Of a stretch of 64,000 nucleotides of DNA, positions 1 to 8,137 are shown in pieces; position 1 is the stretch's first letter; each line of letters starts with the position of its first letter. The notes beneath the pieces are model-generated. The model saw only the letters and a list, made by a program, of their open reading frames with translations. It searched no databases and was not told the DNA's origin. Position numbers and translations under genes: made by a program. Source of the stretch: Sulfopaludibacter sp035606355 (GTDB lineage: Bacteria; Acidobacteriota; Terriglobia; Bryobacterales; Bryobacteraceae); NCBI GenBank assembly GCA_035606355.1, contig DATNFO010000047.1, positions 21,377-85,376 on the forward strand, in the 5' to 3' direction.

Positions 1-639
1 ATGCACATCGAAGCGGCCCTGTGCGATCTGCGCCGTGGCGCGATCCATCTCCGCGATCGAATGAGTCAGTCCGCGGACGAAGGGAAGCCAGCAGAGTACG
101 CATGCCGCAACCATCGCGACGGCGAGCGCCAGCCACTGGCGCCAATCAAAAAACAGGCTCGGATTGAACATCGAGGACGCGCGGAGCAGAAGCAGCGCGG
201 GGCGTCCCTCGCCGTCCGGAGTGGGCATGCGCGCGCCGGCCCAATAAACGGTCGGATGTTCGGAGACGGCGACGAAGACCTGGTCGCGCGGAGGCGGCCG
301 GCGTCCATCGCCGTGCAGTTTCTCCTGCACCGGCTCGGGGATCTCGGGCTGCGCTCCGGCGATCGCGTCGCCGCGCGGCGACAGAAGGTAAAAGGCCGCG
401 CCGTAGCGGCGGCTGTAGGTTTCGAGAATGCGCGGCCACTGCTCACGGGGCGCAGCTTCGCAATCCATGCTGAAAGCGCCCGCGATCGCGGTGACGCGGT
501 CGCGCGCTGAGCCGATGAGCAGGGACTCGCGACCGACGCGGAATTGCGAACGCGCGAAGACCAGCAGCACGAGCACGACGAGCGCCACGTTGAGCGCGGT
601 GAGCCCGAGGAACTTTCGCGAGAGCGGCCAGCGTCTCAT
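1..639 (-). CDS. Sensor histidine kinase, N-terminal part (cut by window edge)
   Basis: This is the first 213 residues of a membrane sensor histidine kinase; the rest lies beyond the left edge. The frame opens with MRRWPLSRKF, has one hydrophobic helix at about residues 10-28, an extracytoplasmic loop of about 135 residues, and a second helix at about 167-186 (WLALAVAMVAACVLCWLPF). The start of a HAMP linker follows (AEMDRATAQIAQGRFDVH). The DHp and ATPase domains are outside the window, so the kinase call rests on this architecture and on coupling to the response regulator just upstream: its ATG overlaps the regulator's TGA as ATGA. CpxA/EnvZ-like sensors share this layout. The stimulus is unknown. 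Confidence 0.85.
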   Translation of the reverse strand, partial: MRRWPLSRKFLGLTALNVALVVLVLLVFARSQFRVGRESLLIGSARDRVTAIAGAFSMDCEAAPREQWPRILETYSRRYGAAFYLLSPRGDAIAGAQPEIPEPVQEKLHGDGRRPPPRDQVFVAVSEHPTVYWAGARMPTPDGEGRPALLLLRASSMFNPSLFFDWRQWLALAVAMVAACVLCWLPFVRGLTHSIAEMDRATAQIAQGRFDVH

Positions 640-1364
640 TCGCCGGGCTCCGGCCTCTTGAAGAGGTAGCCGACGCCGCGAATGGTTTCGATCCAGCGCG
701 GAGATTTTGCATCGTCGCCGAGCTTCTTGCGAAGCGATGAGATGTGGACGTCTATGGAGCGATCGAAGGCTTCGAAATCGCGCTCGGCAACTTCGAGCAG
801 CAGGCTTTCCCTGGTCTTCACGCGGCCGGCGGCGCGCGCGAGGGACAGGAGCAGATCGAACTCCTGGCGAGTGAGCGTCATCGCCTGCCCGTCGAGCGTG
901 GCGCTGTGGGAAGCGGGGTGGATCACGAGTGCGCCGACGATCACCGGCGCCGTTTTCCGGTCCGCGACCTGCGCATGGGTGATGAGGCTACGGCGGATGA
1001 CAGCGCGCAGGCGCGCCAAGAGCTCGCGCGTGGAAAATGTTTTCGGCAGATAATCGTCAGCGCCCATCTCCAGGCCGACAATGCGATCGGGCTCTTCGCC
1101 CCGCCCGGTGAGCATGAGAACCGGGACGCTGGAGTGAATGCGAAGCTGGCGCAAAACTTCGAAGCCGTCCATGCCGGGGAGCATGACGTCGAGAATGATG
1201 GCGTGGAAGGTTTCTGCGAGCGCGGCGGAAAGACCGGCCGGGCCGCTGTGGGCCATGCTGACGGCGTAACCCATGCCCTCAAGGTATTCCTTCACAAGGC
1301 GGCAGAGGCGCACGTCGTCTTCGACGATCAACAGACGCGCCGGAGCCGCTGCTTCGCTTGGCAT
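636..1364 (-). CDS. OmpR/PhoB-family response regulator
   Basis: This is a two-component DNA-binding response regulator of 242 residues. The receiver domain (about 8-125) shows the acidic pocket EDD at 15-17, the phospho-acceptor Asp at about 59 in ILDVMLPGMDG, the switch Thr in LMLTGRG and the conserved Lys in DDYLPKTF. A winged-helix output domain (about 145-238) ends in the typical SSLRKKLGD...IRGVGYLF. It would be phosphorylated by the sensor kinase encoded immediately downstream, with which it shares a 4-bp ATGA overlap. I chose the ATG at 1364; an in-frame GTG at 1382 would add six residues. The gene is divergent from the cytochrome gene at 1493, and the 128 bp between them must hold both promoters. 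Its regulon is unknown. Confidence 0.93.
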   Translation of the reverse strand: MPSEAAAPARLLIVEDDVRLCRLVKEYLEGMGYAVSMAHSGPAGLSAALAETFHAIILDVMLPGMDGFEVLRQLRIHSSVPVLMLTGRGEEPDRIVGLEMGADDYLPKTFSTRELLARLRAVIRRSLITHAQVADRKTAPVIVGALVIHPASHSATLDGQAMTLTRQEFDLLLSLARAAGRVKTRESLLLEVAERDFEAFDRSIDVHISSLRKKLGDDAKSPRWIETIRGVGYLFKRPEPGE

Positions 1365-1492
1365 TTCTCCTACTGTACCCACTCCCGGCGCAATTGTGTC
1401 CGCACTTTACCTTGGCTTAACAATTTTGGCGAAGCGGCAAACCGGAACTTAACATTCACGCCGCTAAATAGAGACTGCAAGGAGGGAAACCT

Positions 1493-2755
1493 TTGAAAAA
1501 CACAATCGCATGCAGTCTCGTTCTTGCAGTATCGGCGGTACTGAGCGCTCAGACGGACCCGGGGGCGCGCACGGGACCAGCCCTGTCAGGGCGGCCGCTG
1601 GACAATTTGGCTCCGCAGGAGGCGCAGGCATTTCAGGGCGGGCTGCACAGCTTTACGGAGGTAGAGGATGTGGCGCAGGGGCTGGGGCCGCGCTTCAATT
1701 CGAATAGCTGCGCCTCGTGCCACATACATCCGTCGGTGGGCGGCACCAGTCCGGCGGTGAATCCACTGATCGCGGTGGCGGCGGCGAACGGGGCAGCGAA
1801 TCAGGTTCCGCCGTTCTTACAGGCGAACGGGCCCGTCCGCGCGGTGCGCTTCAAGCGGACGGCGAACGGCCAGCCCGACGGAGGGGTACACAACCTGTTC
1901 ACGATCAGCGGGCGCACGGACGCGCCGCCGGAATGTCAGATTGCGCAGCCGGATTTTTCGAACACCAATAATCTGGCGTTCCGGATTCCGACGCCGGCGT
2001 TCGGGCTGGGACTGATCGAATCGATCACCGATTCGGCTCTGCGCGCGAACCTGACGGCGACCCAGCAGCAGAGGCAGGCGATGGGAATCGGCGGCACGTT
2101 CAATACGAACGGCAATGACGGGACGATCACGCGGTATGGTTGGAAGGCGCAGAACAAGAGCCTGCTGCTGTTTGCGGCGGAGGCGTACAACGTGGAAGTG
2201 GGCGTGACGAACGAGTTATTCCCGCAGGAGCGCGACGAAACGCCGGCGTGCGCGACGAATCCGCTGCCGGAGGATCACGCGGGGCCGCAGGGTCGCCCGG
2301 CGGACATACTGGCGTTCGCGGATTTCATGAGGTATCTGGCGCCTCCGCAGCCAACGACGCCGACGGAATCGACCGCCAACGGCGCGGCGCTGTTTGCGTC
2401 GGTAGGCTGCGCGCTGTGCCATACAACGGCGCTGCGTACGGGTAACGTCGCTTCGGCGGCGCTGCGGAATCAGGCGGTAAATCTCTATTCGGATCTGGCG
2501 CTGCATCGTATGGGGCAAGCGTTGAACGACGGCATCACGCAGGGGCAGGCGCAGGGCGATCAGTGGCGGACGGCTCCGTTGTGGGGGCTCGGCGACCGCA
2601 TCTTTTTACTGCACGATGGGCGGACTCAGGACTTAGCTCAGGCGATTGCGTTGCACGATAGCCAAGGGTCGGAGGCGCGTCAGGTGATTGTGAATTACTC
2701 GCGGCTGAGCGCGGGCCAGAAGCAGGACTTATTGAATTTCCTCCGGTCGTTGTAA
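1493..2755 (+). CDS. Secreted di-haem oxidoreductase (DHOR/DUF1111, 'thiol oxidoreductase' family)
   Basis: This 420-residue exported c-type cytochrome carries two haem-attachment motifs, CASCH at residues 73-77 and CALCH at 306-310. The first lies in the family context PRFNSNSCASCHIHP. A signal peptide covers about residues 1-19 and ends ...VLSAQ. The family is annotated as di-haem oxidoreductase or putative peroxidase and is related to the MauG/cytochrome c peroxidase group; the substrate is usually unknown. Translation starts at TTG 1493, chosen because a strong Shine-Dalgarno (AAGGAGG at 1479-1485) sits seven bases upstream and the signal peptide begins there. It is monocistronic and followed by a terminator hairpin. 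Expected location is the periplasm. Confidence 0.88.
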   Translation: MKNTIACSLVLAVSAVLSAQTDPGARTGPALSGRPLDNLAPQEAQAFQGGLHSFTEVEDVAQGLGPRFNSNSCASCHIHPSVGGTSPAVNPLIAVAAANGAANQVPPFLQANGPVRAVRFKRTANGQPDGGVHNLFTISGRTDAPPECQIAQPDFSNTNNLAFRIPTPAFGLGLIESITDSALRANLTATQQQRQAMGIGGTFNTNGNDGTITRYGWKAQNKSLLLFAAEAYNVEVGVTNELFPQERDETPACATNPLPEDHAGPQGRPADILAFADFMRYLAPPQPTTPTESTANGAALFASVGCALCHTTALRTGNVASAALRNQAVNLYSDLALHRMGQALNDGITQGQAQGDQWRTAPLWGLGDRIFLLHDGRTQDLAQAIALHDSQGSEARQVIVNYSRLSAGQKQDLLNFLRSL

Positions 2756-2779
2756 CCGCTCGCGAAGGACTGGAGGGAA

Positions 2780-2816
2780 GCGGGCGGCGTGACTTTGACC
2801 GGGTCAGGCCGCCCGC
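2780..2816 (+). terminator. Hairpin after the di-haem cytochrome gene
   Basis: A nine-base stem, GCGGGCGGC paired with GCCGCCCGC, begins 25 bases after the cytochrome stop codon, with an inner TGAC/GTCA extension. It is followed by a short T-rich stretch (TTCTTTTG). It sits between two convergent genes and could serve both strands. Confidence 0.6.
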
Positions 2817-2834
2817 GATTCTTTTGGCCCTGAG

Positions 2835-4085
2835 TTACTTGTAAGTCACTCCGCCTTTCATAACGTAAGTTACTTTCGTTAGGGCGGAGATATCCTGCAG
2901 GGGGTTTCCTTGCACGGCTATGATGTCGGCCAGATACCCGGGCTTCAGTGCTCCAATGCTGCCTTCCCAGCCGAGCAGCTTTGCTCCGTTGAGGGTTCCG
3001 GCTTGGATTGCCGCCAGGGGCGTCATTCCGAATTTCACTAATAACTCGAACTCGCGCGCTTGTGTTCCGTGCGGGAACGGGCCTACGTCGCTGCCCACGG
3101 CCATCGGCACTCCCGCGGCGAGCTGCTTCTTGAACTGCTCGGCGTGGTAGCTGACCAACTGCTTCTCGAGAGCTTGCTGGGCCGCGGTAGGCGCCTTGTC
3201 CGCGAAGTACTCGCTGATGGCGAAGGTAGGGACCGCGAAAATTCCCTTCTGCTTCATGAGGCGCATGGTCTCATCGCTGAGCTGGTCGGCATGGTCGATC
3301 GAAACTACCCCGGCCCGCGCGGCGTAGAGCGTGCCTGGCTCGCCGGTTGCGTGCACGGCAACTCTCTTACCGGTGCGCGCGGCTTCCTTGACGGCGGCTG
3401 CGAGTTCCTCTTCCGTGTATTGATACGGAGTGTGGAACTGGCCATTGGCGAAGCGGTCTTTTCCGGTTTCGTAGATTTTGATGAAGTCGGCGCCCTCTTT
3501 GACCTCCTGGCGGATGACACGGACCAGATCGGCGGCATCGTTCGCGTAAGTGGCGTTGGAAAGAACGTGCTGCTCCGGGTTGAAGGTGTTGGCGTCTTCG
3601 TGGCCGCCCAGGATATCGATAGCGTTGCCGGAAACGCGGAGGCGCGGACCGGGGAACATGCCTTTATTAATGGCATTGCGGACGGCGGAATCGGCGGAGC
3701 CGGCGCCCTCGGTGCCCATGTCGCGCTCGGCGGTGAAGCCGGCCATGAGGTCGTCTTTGGCGGCCGAAACGGCGATGAGCGTGCGCTCGGGGACGCTTTC
3801 CTCGACCGTCTGCAGGTCTTCGGCGCCGGGATGCAGGAAGAGGTGGACGTGAGCATCGATCAGGCCCGGCATGAGCGTCCGGTCGCCAAGGTTGCGGATT
3901 TCGGCGCCGGCGGGATGCGAGACCTGCATGCCCACTTCGACGATGCGGTCGCCGCGCACAAGGATCTCGCCGGGCGTGAGGAGCTTGCCAGTTTCCACGT
4001 CGAGGAGCCGGTCGGCATGGAGCACAACAGTCCGCTGTTGTGCCGCAAGCGAACAGGCGATGAGGAACGCGAGGAAATAGCGCAT
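2835..4085 (-). CDS. Secreted metal-dependent amidohydrolase (imidazolonepropionase/prolidase-like)
   Basis: This is a 416-residue amidohydrolase-superfamily enzyme with a signal peptide (MRYFLAFLIACSLAAQ). The metal-site motifs appear in order: HVH at 79-81 in PGLIDAHVHLFLH, a likely bridging carboxylated Lys in DFIKIYETG, His in VAVHATGE, His in SIDHADQ and the catalytic Asp in AVGSDVGPF. The N-terminal beta-sandwich strand VLHADRLLDVETGKLL and the C-terminal PGYLADIIAVQGNPL complete the fold. Exported relatives hydrolyse cyclic imides, dipeptides such as Xaa-Pro or Xaa-Arg, or other amides; the substrate cannot be told here. The ATG at 4085 is chosen because it begins the signal peptide; the frame continues open far upstream but that stretch is antisense to lysA. 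Confidence 0.88.
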   Translation of the reverse strand: MRYFLAFLIACSLAAQQRTVVLHADRLLDVETGKLLTPGEILVRGDRIVEVGMQVSHPAGAEIRNLGDRTLMPGLIDAHVHLFLHPGAEDLQTVEESVPERTLIAVSAAKDDLMAGFTAERDMGTEGAGSADSAVRNAINKGMFPGPRLRVSGNAIDILGGHEDANTFNPEQHVLSNATYANDAADLVRVIRQEVKEGADFIKIYETGKDRFANGQFHTPYQYTEEELAAAVKEAARTGKRVAVHATGEPGTLYAARAGVVSIDHADQLSDETMRLMKQKGIFAVPTFAISEYFADKAPTAAQQALEKQLVSYHAEQFKKQLAAGVPMAVGSDVGPFPHGTQAREFELLVKFGMTPLAAIQAGTLNGAKLLGWEGSIGALKPGYLADIIAVQGNPLQDISALTKVTYVMKGGVTYK

Positions 4086-4130
4086 CGAGGGAGATCGTAT
4101 CACGCTGCATGTCATACTAAACGTTTCCAA

Positions 4131-5369
4131 ATGTTTTCCTATTCCGATCGGGACCTTTACTGCGAACAGGTGCCGCTGGCCGACCTTGCGCATGCCTGCG
4201 GCACGCCTGTTTACGTGTATTCGAGCGAGACGATTCTGACGAATTATCGCGCTTATGACGCGGCATTCGGCGACGTTCCGCACACGGTCTGCTACGCCGT
4301 GAAGGCGAACTCGTCGCTGGCCATTTTGCGGCTGCTGGCGAATGAGGGCGCGGGGTTCGACATTGTATCCGGCGGCGAATTGTATCGCGTGCTGCAGGCG
4401 GGCGGCGACCCGGCGCGGGTGGTGTTTTCCGGTGTCGGGAAAACCGCCGCGGAAGTGCAGTATGCAATCGCGAACGGCATCCATGGCTTCAATTGCGAAA
4501 GCGAGGCGGAACTGGCGATGATCGATTCGCTGGCGGCGCGCGCCGGAGTAAAGGTGGGCTTTTCCATTCGCGTGAACCCGGACGTGGACGCTTCGACGCA
4601 TCCTTACATTTCGACGGGGCTGAGCCAGCACAAGTTCGGCATCGATATCGGCGAAGCGGAGGGCGTGTACGAGCGCGCGCGGCGGTTCGGGCATCTGGCG
4701 GCAGGAGGCGTGAGCTGCCACATCGGCTCGCAGATTCTGGATCCGAGTCCGATTCTGGAGGCGGTGGATAAAGTGCTGGCGCTGGCGGCGCGGCTGCGCA
4801 ATGCGGGGAGCCCGATCAAGCATGTGGATGTGGGCGGCGGCCTGGGCGTGGCGTATCACGAAGGAGAAGAAGCGCCCCGCATTCCGCCGTTCGTGGAGCA
4901 GTTGCGGGAGCGCATCCGCAAGAGCGGCTTCGCGGTGATGGTGGAGCCGGGACGGAGCATCGTGGGTCCGGCGGGCGTGCTGCTGACGCGCGTCTTGTAC
5001 CGCAAGAAGAATGGCGACAAGGAGTTCATTATTGTGGATGCAGCGATGAACGACCTCATTCGTCCGTCGCTGTATCGCGCGCATCACGACATTATTCCGG
5101 TGCGGCGAAATGCGCTGCCGGAAGTGACCGCGGACGTGGTGGGTCCGGTGTGCGAGACGGGCGACTTTCTGGCGCGCGACCGGAAGATGGCCAACGCGAT
5201 GCCGGGCGATTTTTTGGCGGTGTGCACGGCGGGCGCTTACGGATTCGCGCAATCGTCGAACTACAATTCGCGGCCGCGCGCTGCGGAGGTGCTGGTGGAA
5301 GGCGGCAAGTATCGCGTGATCCGGCGGCGGGAGACGTTCGACGATCTGGTGAGGGGAGAGTCGCTGTGA
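4131..5369 (+). CDS. lysA: Diaminopimelate decarboxylase
   Basis: LysA catalyses the last step of lysine synthesis, meso-diaminopimelate to L-lysine plus CO2, with pyridoxal phosphate in the cytoplasm. The protein is 412 residues, normal for the family. The PLP lysine is K58 in CYAVKANSS; the GGG loop appears in HVDVGGGLGV, and the second-subunit catalytic Cys is in GPVCETGDFLA near the C-terminal barrel. Met at 4131 gives the usual family N-terminus (YCEQVPLADLAHACGTPVYVY). It is divergent from the amidohydrolase, with only 45 bp between starts. Its stop overlaps the GTG of the next gene by four bases, so the two are probably co-translated, although no dapF or dapA lies nearby. Confidence 0.96.
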   Translation: MFSYSDRDLYCEQVPLADLAHACGTPVYVYSSETILTNYRAYDAAFGDVPHTVCYAVKANSSLAILRLLANEGAGFDIVSGGELYRVLQAGGDPARVVFSGVGKTAAEVQYAIANGIHGFNCESEAELAMIDSLAARAGVKVGFSIRVNPDVDASTHPYISTGLSQHKFGIDIGEAEGVYERARRFGHLAAGGVSCHIGSQILDPSPILEAVDKVLALAARLRNAGSPIKHVDVGGGLGVAYHEGEEAPRIPPFVEQLRERIRKSGFAVMVEPGRSIVGPAGVLLTRVLYRKKNGDKEFIIVDAAMNDLIRPSLYRAHHDIIPVRRNALPEVTADVVGPVCETGDFLARDRKMANAMPGDFLAVCTAGAYGFAQSSNYNSRPRAAEVLVEGGKYRVIRRRETFDDLVRGESL

Positions 5370-6172
5370 TCGAGCCGGCTCGGTATACGGCGTATCGTGC
5401 GGCGGGGCCCATTACGGTGGACGGCCGATTGAACGAACCTTCGTGGCTGGCGGCGCCGAAATCGACTCCGTTCGTGGATATCGTAACGGGCGAGGCGGCA
5501 TGGTTCGATACTCGAGTGGCGATTCTGTGGGACGACGACAACCTGTACTTCGGATTTTGGGCGGAGGAGAACGACGTCTGGGGCACGATGACGCAGCGCG
5601 ATTCGAAGATTTGGGAAGAGAACGATCTGGAAGTGTTCATCGGCGCTAAGGACGCTTATTACGAGTTCGAGATCAATTGTCTGAACACGGTGTACGAGGT
5701 GTTCTGGATCTGGAAAGACATCCTGCAGCCGGGGTCGCGATATTTCGGACGTCCGGAGTTCGACCCCGCGACGCAGCGGACGATGGTGCTGGACGGCGTC
5801 GGCGGGCACGTGCATGAGCGCGGCGAGCGATGGGGGTTCCTGGACTGGGACTATCCTGGACTACGCAGCGCCGTACATGTCGATGGCGTGGTGAACTCGC
5901 GGACCAGGACGGATCGTGGATGGACGGCGCAGCTGGCGCTGCCCTGGAACGGGTTGGTGGATCTGGCGGATGGGCGCGCATTGCCACCGAAAGACGGAGA
6001 TGTGTGGCGGATCGACTGCTCGCGGTTTGAATGCATCGGCCGGAATGGTGAGTTTCTCAATCCGGGCGTTGGATGGACGTGGAACCGCCACGGGCATTAC
6101 GATTCCCACATCCCGGAAGTGTTTCCGTACGTGACATTTTCGGATGCGGTGGTGCAGACGAAGCGAGCGTGA
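5366..6172 (+). CDS. CBM9/DOMON-like carbohydrate-binding protein
   Basis: This 268-residue protein consists of one carbohydrate-binding module family 9-like beta-sandwich. The signature is PITVDGRLNEPSW at about residues 13-25, followed by strands such as VAILWDDDNLYFGFWAEE and the END segment WEENDLEVFIG. It has no signal peptide, so it should be cytoplasmic unless exported by another route. That is unusual, because CBM9 domains normally ride on secreted xylanases. I chose GTG at 5366: it overlaps the lysA stop (GTGA), and a GAGGGGAG ribosome-binding site lies just before it. Many acidobacterial genomes encode stand-alone proteins of this type with no assigned function. The physical and translational link to lysA is unexplained. 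Confidence 0.8.
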   Translation: MIEPARYTAYRAAGPITVDGRLNEPSWLAAPKSTPFVDIVTGEAAWFDTRVAILWDDDNLYFGFWAEENDVWGTMTQRDSKIWEENDLEVFIGAKDAYYEFEINCLNTVYEVFWIWKDILQPGSRYFGRPEFDPATQRTMVLDGVGGHVHERGERWGFLDWDYPGLRSAVHVDGVVNSRTRTDRGWTAQLALPWNGLVDLADGRALPPKDGDVWRIDCSRFECIGRNGEFLNPGVGWTWNRHGHYDSHIPEVFPYVTFSDAVVQTKRA

Positions 6173-6181
6173 AAGAGCGCC

Positions 6182-6724
6182 CTACTTTGTCTTTCCGATC
6201 TGGTAGAGGTAGATGGTTCTTTCGACGTTGCCGGTCTTAATGATTACGGCTTCGGCAGGCTTCCAACCTTTGATGGGGAACTGATTGGACACTACTCGTG
6301 AGCCGGCGCGCATCTTCTCCAGCTCCGGCTTCAGTTTTTCGTTGCTGAGAGTGGTGAAGTACATCGTCACCACATCGGCATCGCGCAGGTCTGTGCGGAG
6401 GGCGCTGCCGTGCACCATGCGGACCCGGTCTGCGAGGCCCAGGGCCTTGATCTTCTGCTCGGTCTTATAGCAGAGGTCGGGCTGGATTTCGATGCCCACA
6501 GCCTTTGCTCCGAACATCTGGGCGGCTGTGATGATGACGCGGCCGTCGCCGGCTCCGAGATCGTAAACAGTCTCGCCGGGCTTCACTTTGCCGACCTCGA
6601 GCATTCGTTCGACAATCGCTTGCGGCGAGGGGATGTACGGCGCCAGGTTTTCGGCCGGCCCAAACTGCTGGCATTGCGCCGGCAGGGCCGCCAGCGCCAG
6701 CAGCACTAGACTGTAAGCACGCAT
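6182..6724 (-). CDS. Exported class I SAM-dependent methyltransferase-like protein
   Basis: This 180-residue protein has a Rossmann methyltransferase core. Motif I is YDLGAGDGRVI at about 54-64, an acidic residue follows at the end of strand 2 (VGIEIQP), and post-motifs are ADVVTMYFTTLSNE and GSRVVSNQFPIKGW. The core resembles small lysine methyltransferases of the FAM173/ATPSCKMT type, which also have a PxPxxVVxxML entry segment (here PSPQAIVERMLEV). Unusually, residues 1-19 look like a cleavable signal peptide (MRAYSLVLLALAALPAQCQ), which would place the enzyme outside the SAM-containing cytoplasm unless the helix acts as a membrane anchor. Its ATG overlaps the stop of the preceding gene by one base (TAATG). 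Confidence 0.8.
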   Translation of the reverse strand: MRAYSLVLLALAALPAQCQQFGPAENLAPYIPSPQAIVERMLEVGKVKPGETVYDLGAGDGRVIITAAQMFGAKAVGIEIQPDLCYKTEQKIKALGLADRVRMVHGSALRTDLRDADVVTMYFTTLSNEKLKPELEKMRAGSRVVSNQFPIKGWKPAEAVIIKTGNVERTIYLYQIGKTK

Positions 6725-7977
6725 TAATTAATTGCCGAGGGTGCGTTTCCGCTTCCCGTTCTCCCGAATTTGAATTTTACAATACGGCCCATGATGTCGC
6801 TCCAGGCGAAGAAAAGGTCCCGCGGACGGGAGATGGTGAATTCAACGCCTTTCAGGTAGCGAACGCAATTCCCAATCGCATCCCGCCAGGGGTTTACCTG
6901 CGGGTTGAGATTGTAGTTCATATAGAACACTGGGAATTTGACGTCGCTGAGCTGCTTCATGGTTTCAGGAGAGATCTGGTTATCGAGCATCACCTTTGGG
7001 CCGGCGAAGATGACGGCATCGGGTTGCTCTTTAGAATCTTTAACTTCGCTCTTGAGCAGGTTGGCAAGGAAATCGGTGTCGCCATGCTTGTCGCTGAGGC
7101 GCTTGAGATCGACGGTGCCCAGATTCAGCGACTTGAGCGCGTTGCCGAGCGCGGGAAAATCGATCTGCGAGGCATCTTCCTGCTTGTAGATGACGCGCTG
7201 CTCCTGCATGTTGAACGCGATGATCGAAAACCGACCGATGCGCGGCTCGCGTGCGATACTGCGGAGAATCGAGATCAGGGCGTTAGTGTCCAGCGGTTTC
7301 AGAGCGGCGGAGCCGGCGTCTTGCGGCGCGAAGTTGATCATCACCTTGACGTTCAGCGGCTTGTCTTTATCGTCGCGCTGGATGGGAGGTTCCTGCTTGA
7401 ATGGCTCGGCGTCGCTGGCGCGGATCACCAGCGGTTGGATATCGAGCGCCATCTGCTTGTCATTCTTCGGAAGGGCCGCTTCGATATCCCAGTGCGAGGA
7501 GCAAACACGCTCGGAGCGGTCCCGCATGAGCCAATCGATGTGGTACTTCCCCTCCCCTACGTTGAATTCGCCCTGTAGGTACGCAGGACCTTTTTCGTCG
7601 TCATCGATAGCGGGCACGGCTACATGCTGTGAGAAGTAAACAGGCTCGTCAGGGTGGCCGTCGGGCGTAACGCGGAAAACCATAGTGAGCTGATTTTCGC
7701 TGCCGGCGAGCTCTTTGAGCGGCACGCCGACGTCATAGCCGGAATGGAACTTGAGATCGAAACCGAGATTCGGTTTGTTCGGGGTTACGACGCACGGCAG
7801 GTCTTTGCGCGCATCCTGTGCTTCGAGGATTGCGGCATCTGTAGTAAAAAGCCGGACCGAGCCACCGGGCGCGGCTGGAGTCATGAGTTCCTGCGCGGGT
7901 AGTACTGCGGCGGAAAACATCGCCACGAGACTGCATCCGATCAATGACTTGGGCACCATCGCCTTTGCCGTGAGCAT
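6724..7977 (-). CDS. Secreted protein of unknown function (VWFA-like region)
   Basis: I do not recognise a named family in this 417-residue protein. It has a signal peptide at about 1-30 (IGCSLVAMFSAAVLPAQ). The middle section resembles immunoglobulin-like domains (QLTMVFRVTPDGH, YHIDWLMRDRSERVCSS). The C-terminal half, from about 185, has alternating strands and helices reminiscent of an acidobacterial VWFA-type fold (KVMINFAPQD, RFSIIAFNMQEQR, AVIFAGPKVMLD) but without a recognisable DxSxS metal site. Other frames here are shadows. I chose the ATG at 7977; ATG 7959 is an alternative and a longer upstream frame lacks signal-peptide logic. It is translationally coupled to the methyltransferase-like gene downstream. 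Confidence 0.7.
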   Translation of the reverse strand: MLTAKAMVPKSLIGCSLVAMFSAAVLPAQELMTPAAPGGSVRLFTTDAAILEAQDARKDLPCVVTPNKPNLGFDLKFHSGYDVGVPLKELAGSENQLTMVFRVTPDGHPDEPVYFSQHVAVPAIDDDEKGPAYLQGEFNVGEGKYHIDWLMRDRSERVCSSHWDIEAALPKNDKQMALDIQPLVIRASDAEPFKQEPPIQRDDKDKPLNVKVMINFAPQDAGSAALKPLDTNALISILRSIAREPRIGRFSIIAFNMQEQRVIYKQEDASQIDFPALGNALKSLNLGTVDLKRLSDKHGDTDFLANLLKSEVKDSKEQPDAVIFAGPKVMLDNQISPETMKQLSDVKFPVFYMNYNLNPQVNPWRDAIGNCVRYLKGVEFTISRPRDLFFAWSDIMGRIVKFKFGRTGSGNAPSAIN

Positions 7978-8022
7978 GCACCGTACCAGTGTCGCAGTCG
8001 TACAGTAACCGGCTGTTATCGT

Positions 8023-8050
8023 ATTATGGACCAATTTTCTCCTAACGCAA
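8023..8050 (-). promoter_or_regulatory. Candidate sigma70 promoter for the 6724-7977 gene
   Basis: On the minus strand TTGCGT (8050-8045) and CATAAT (8028-8023) are separated by 16 bases and lie about 45 bases upstream of the ATG at 7977. The -10 matches five of six consensus bases; the -35 is weaker. Confidence 0.4.
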
Positions 8051-8137
8051 GTCGCAAAACGCAGCGGTTCAGTAAGGTTAGCGGCACGCGGCTGGGGGAA
8101 ATTGAAACAATTTACTATAGAAAGTACCGCGACTCGT

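Noticed and set aside
3060..4130. Extension of the lysA frame upstream over the amidohydrolase gene
   Set aside because: LysA homology begins at 4131 and the upstream part is antisense to a clear signal-peptide enzyme.
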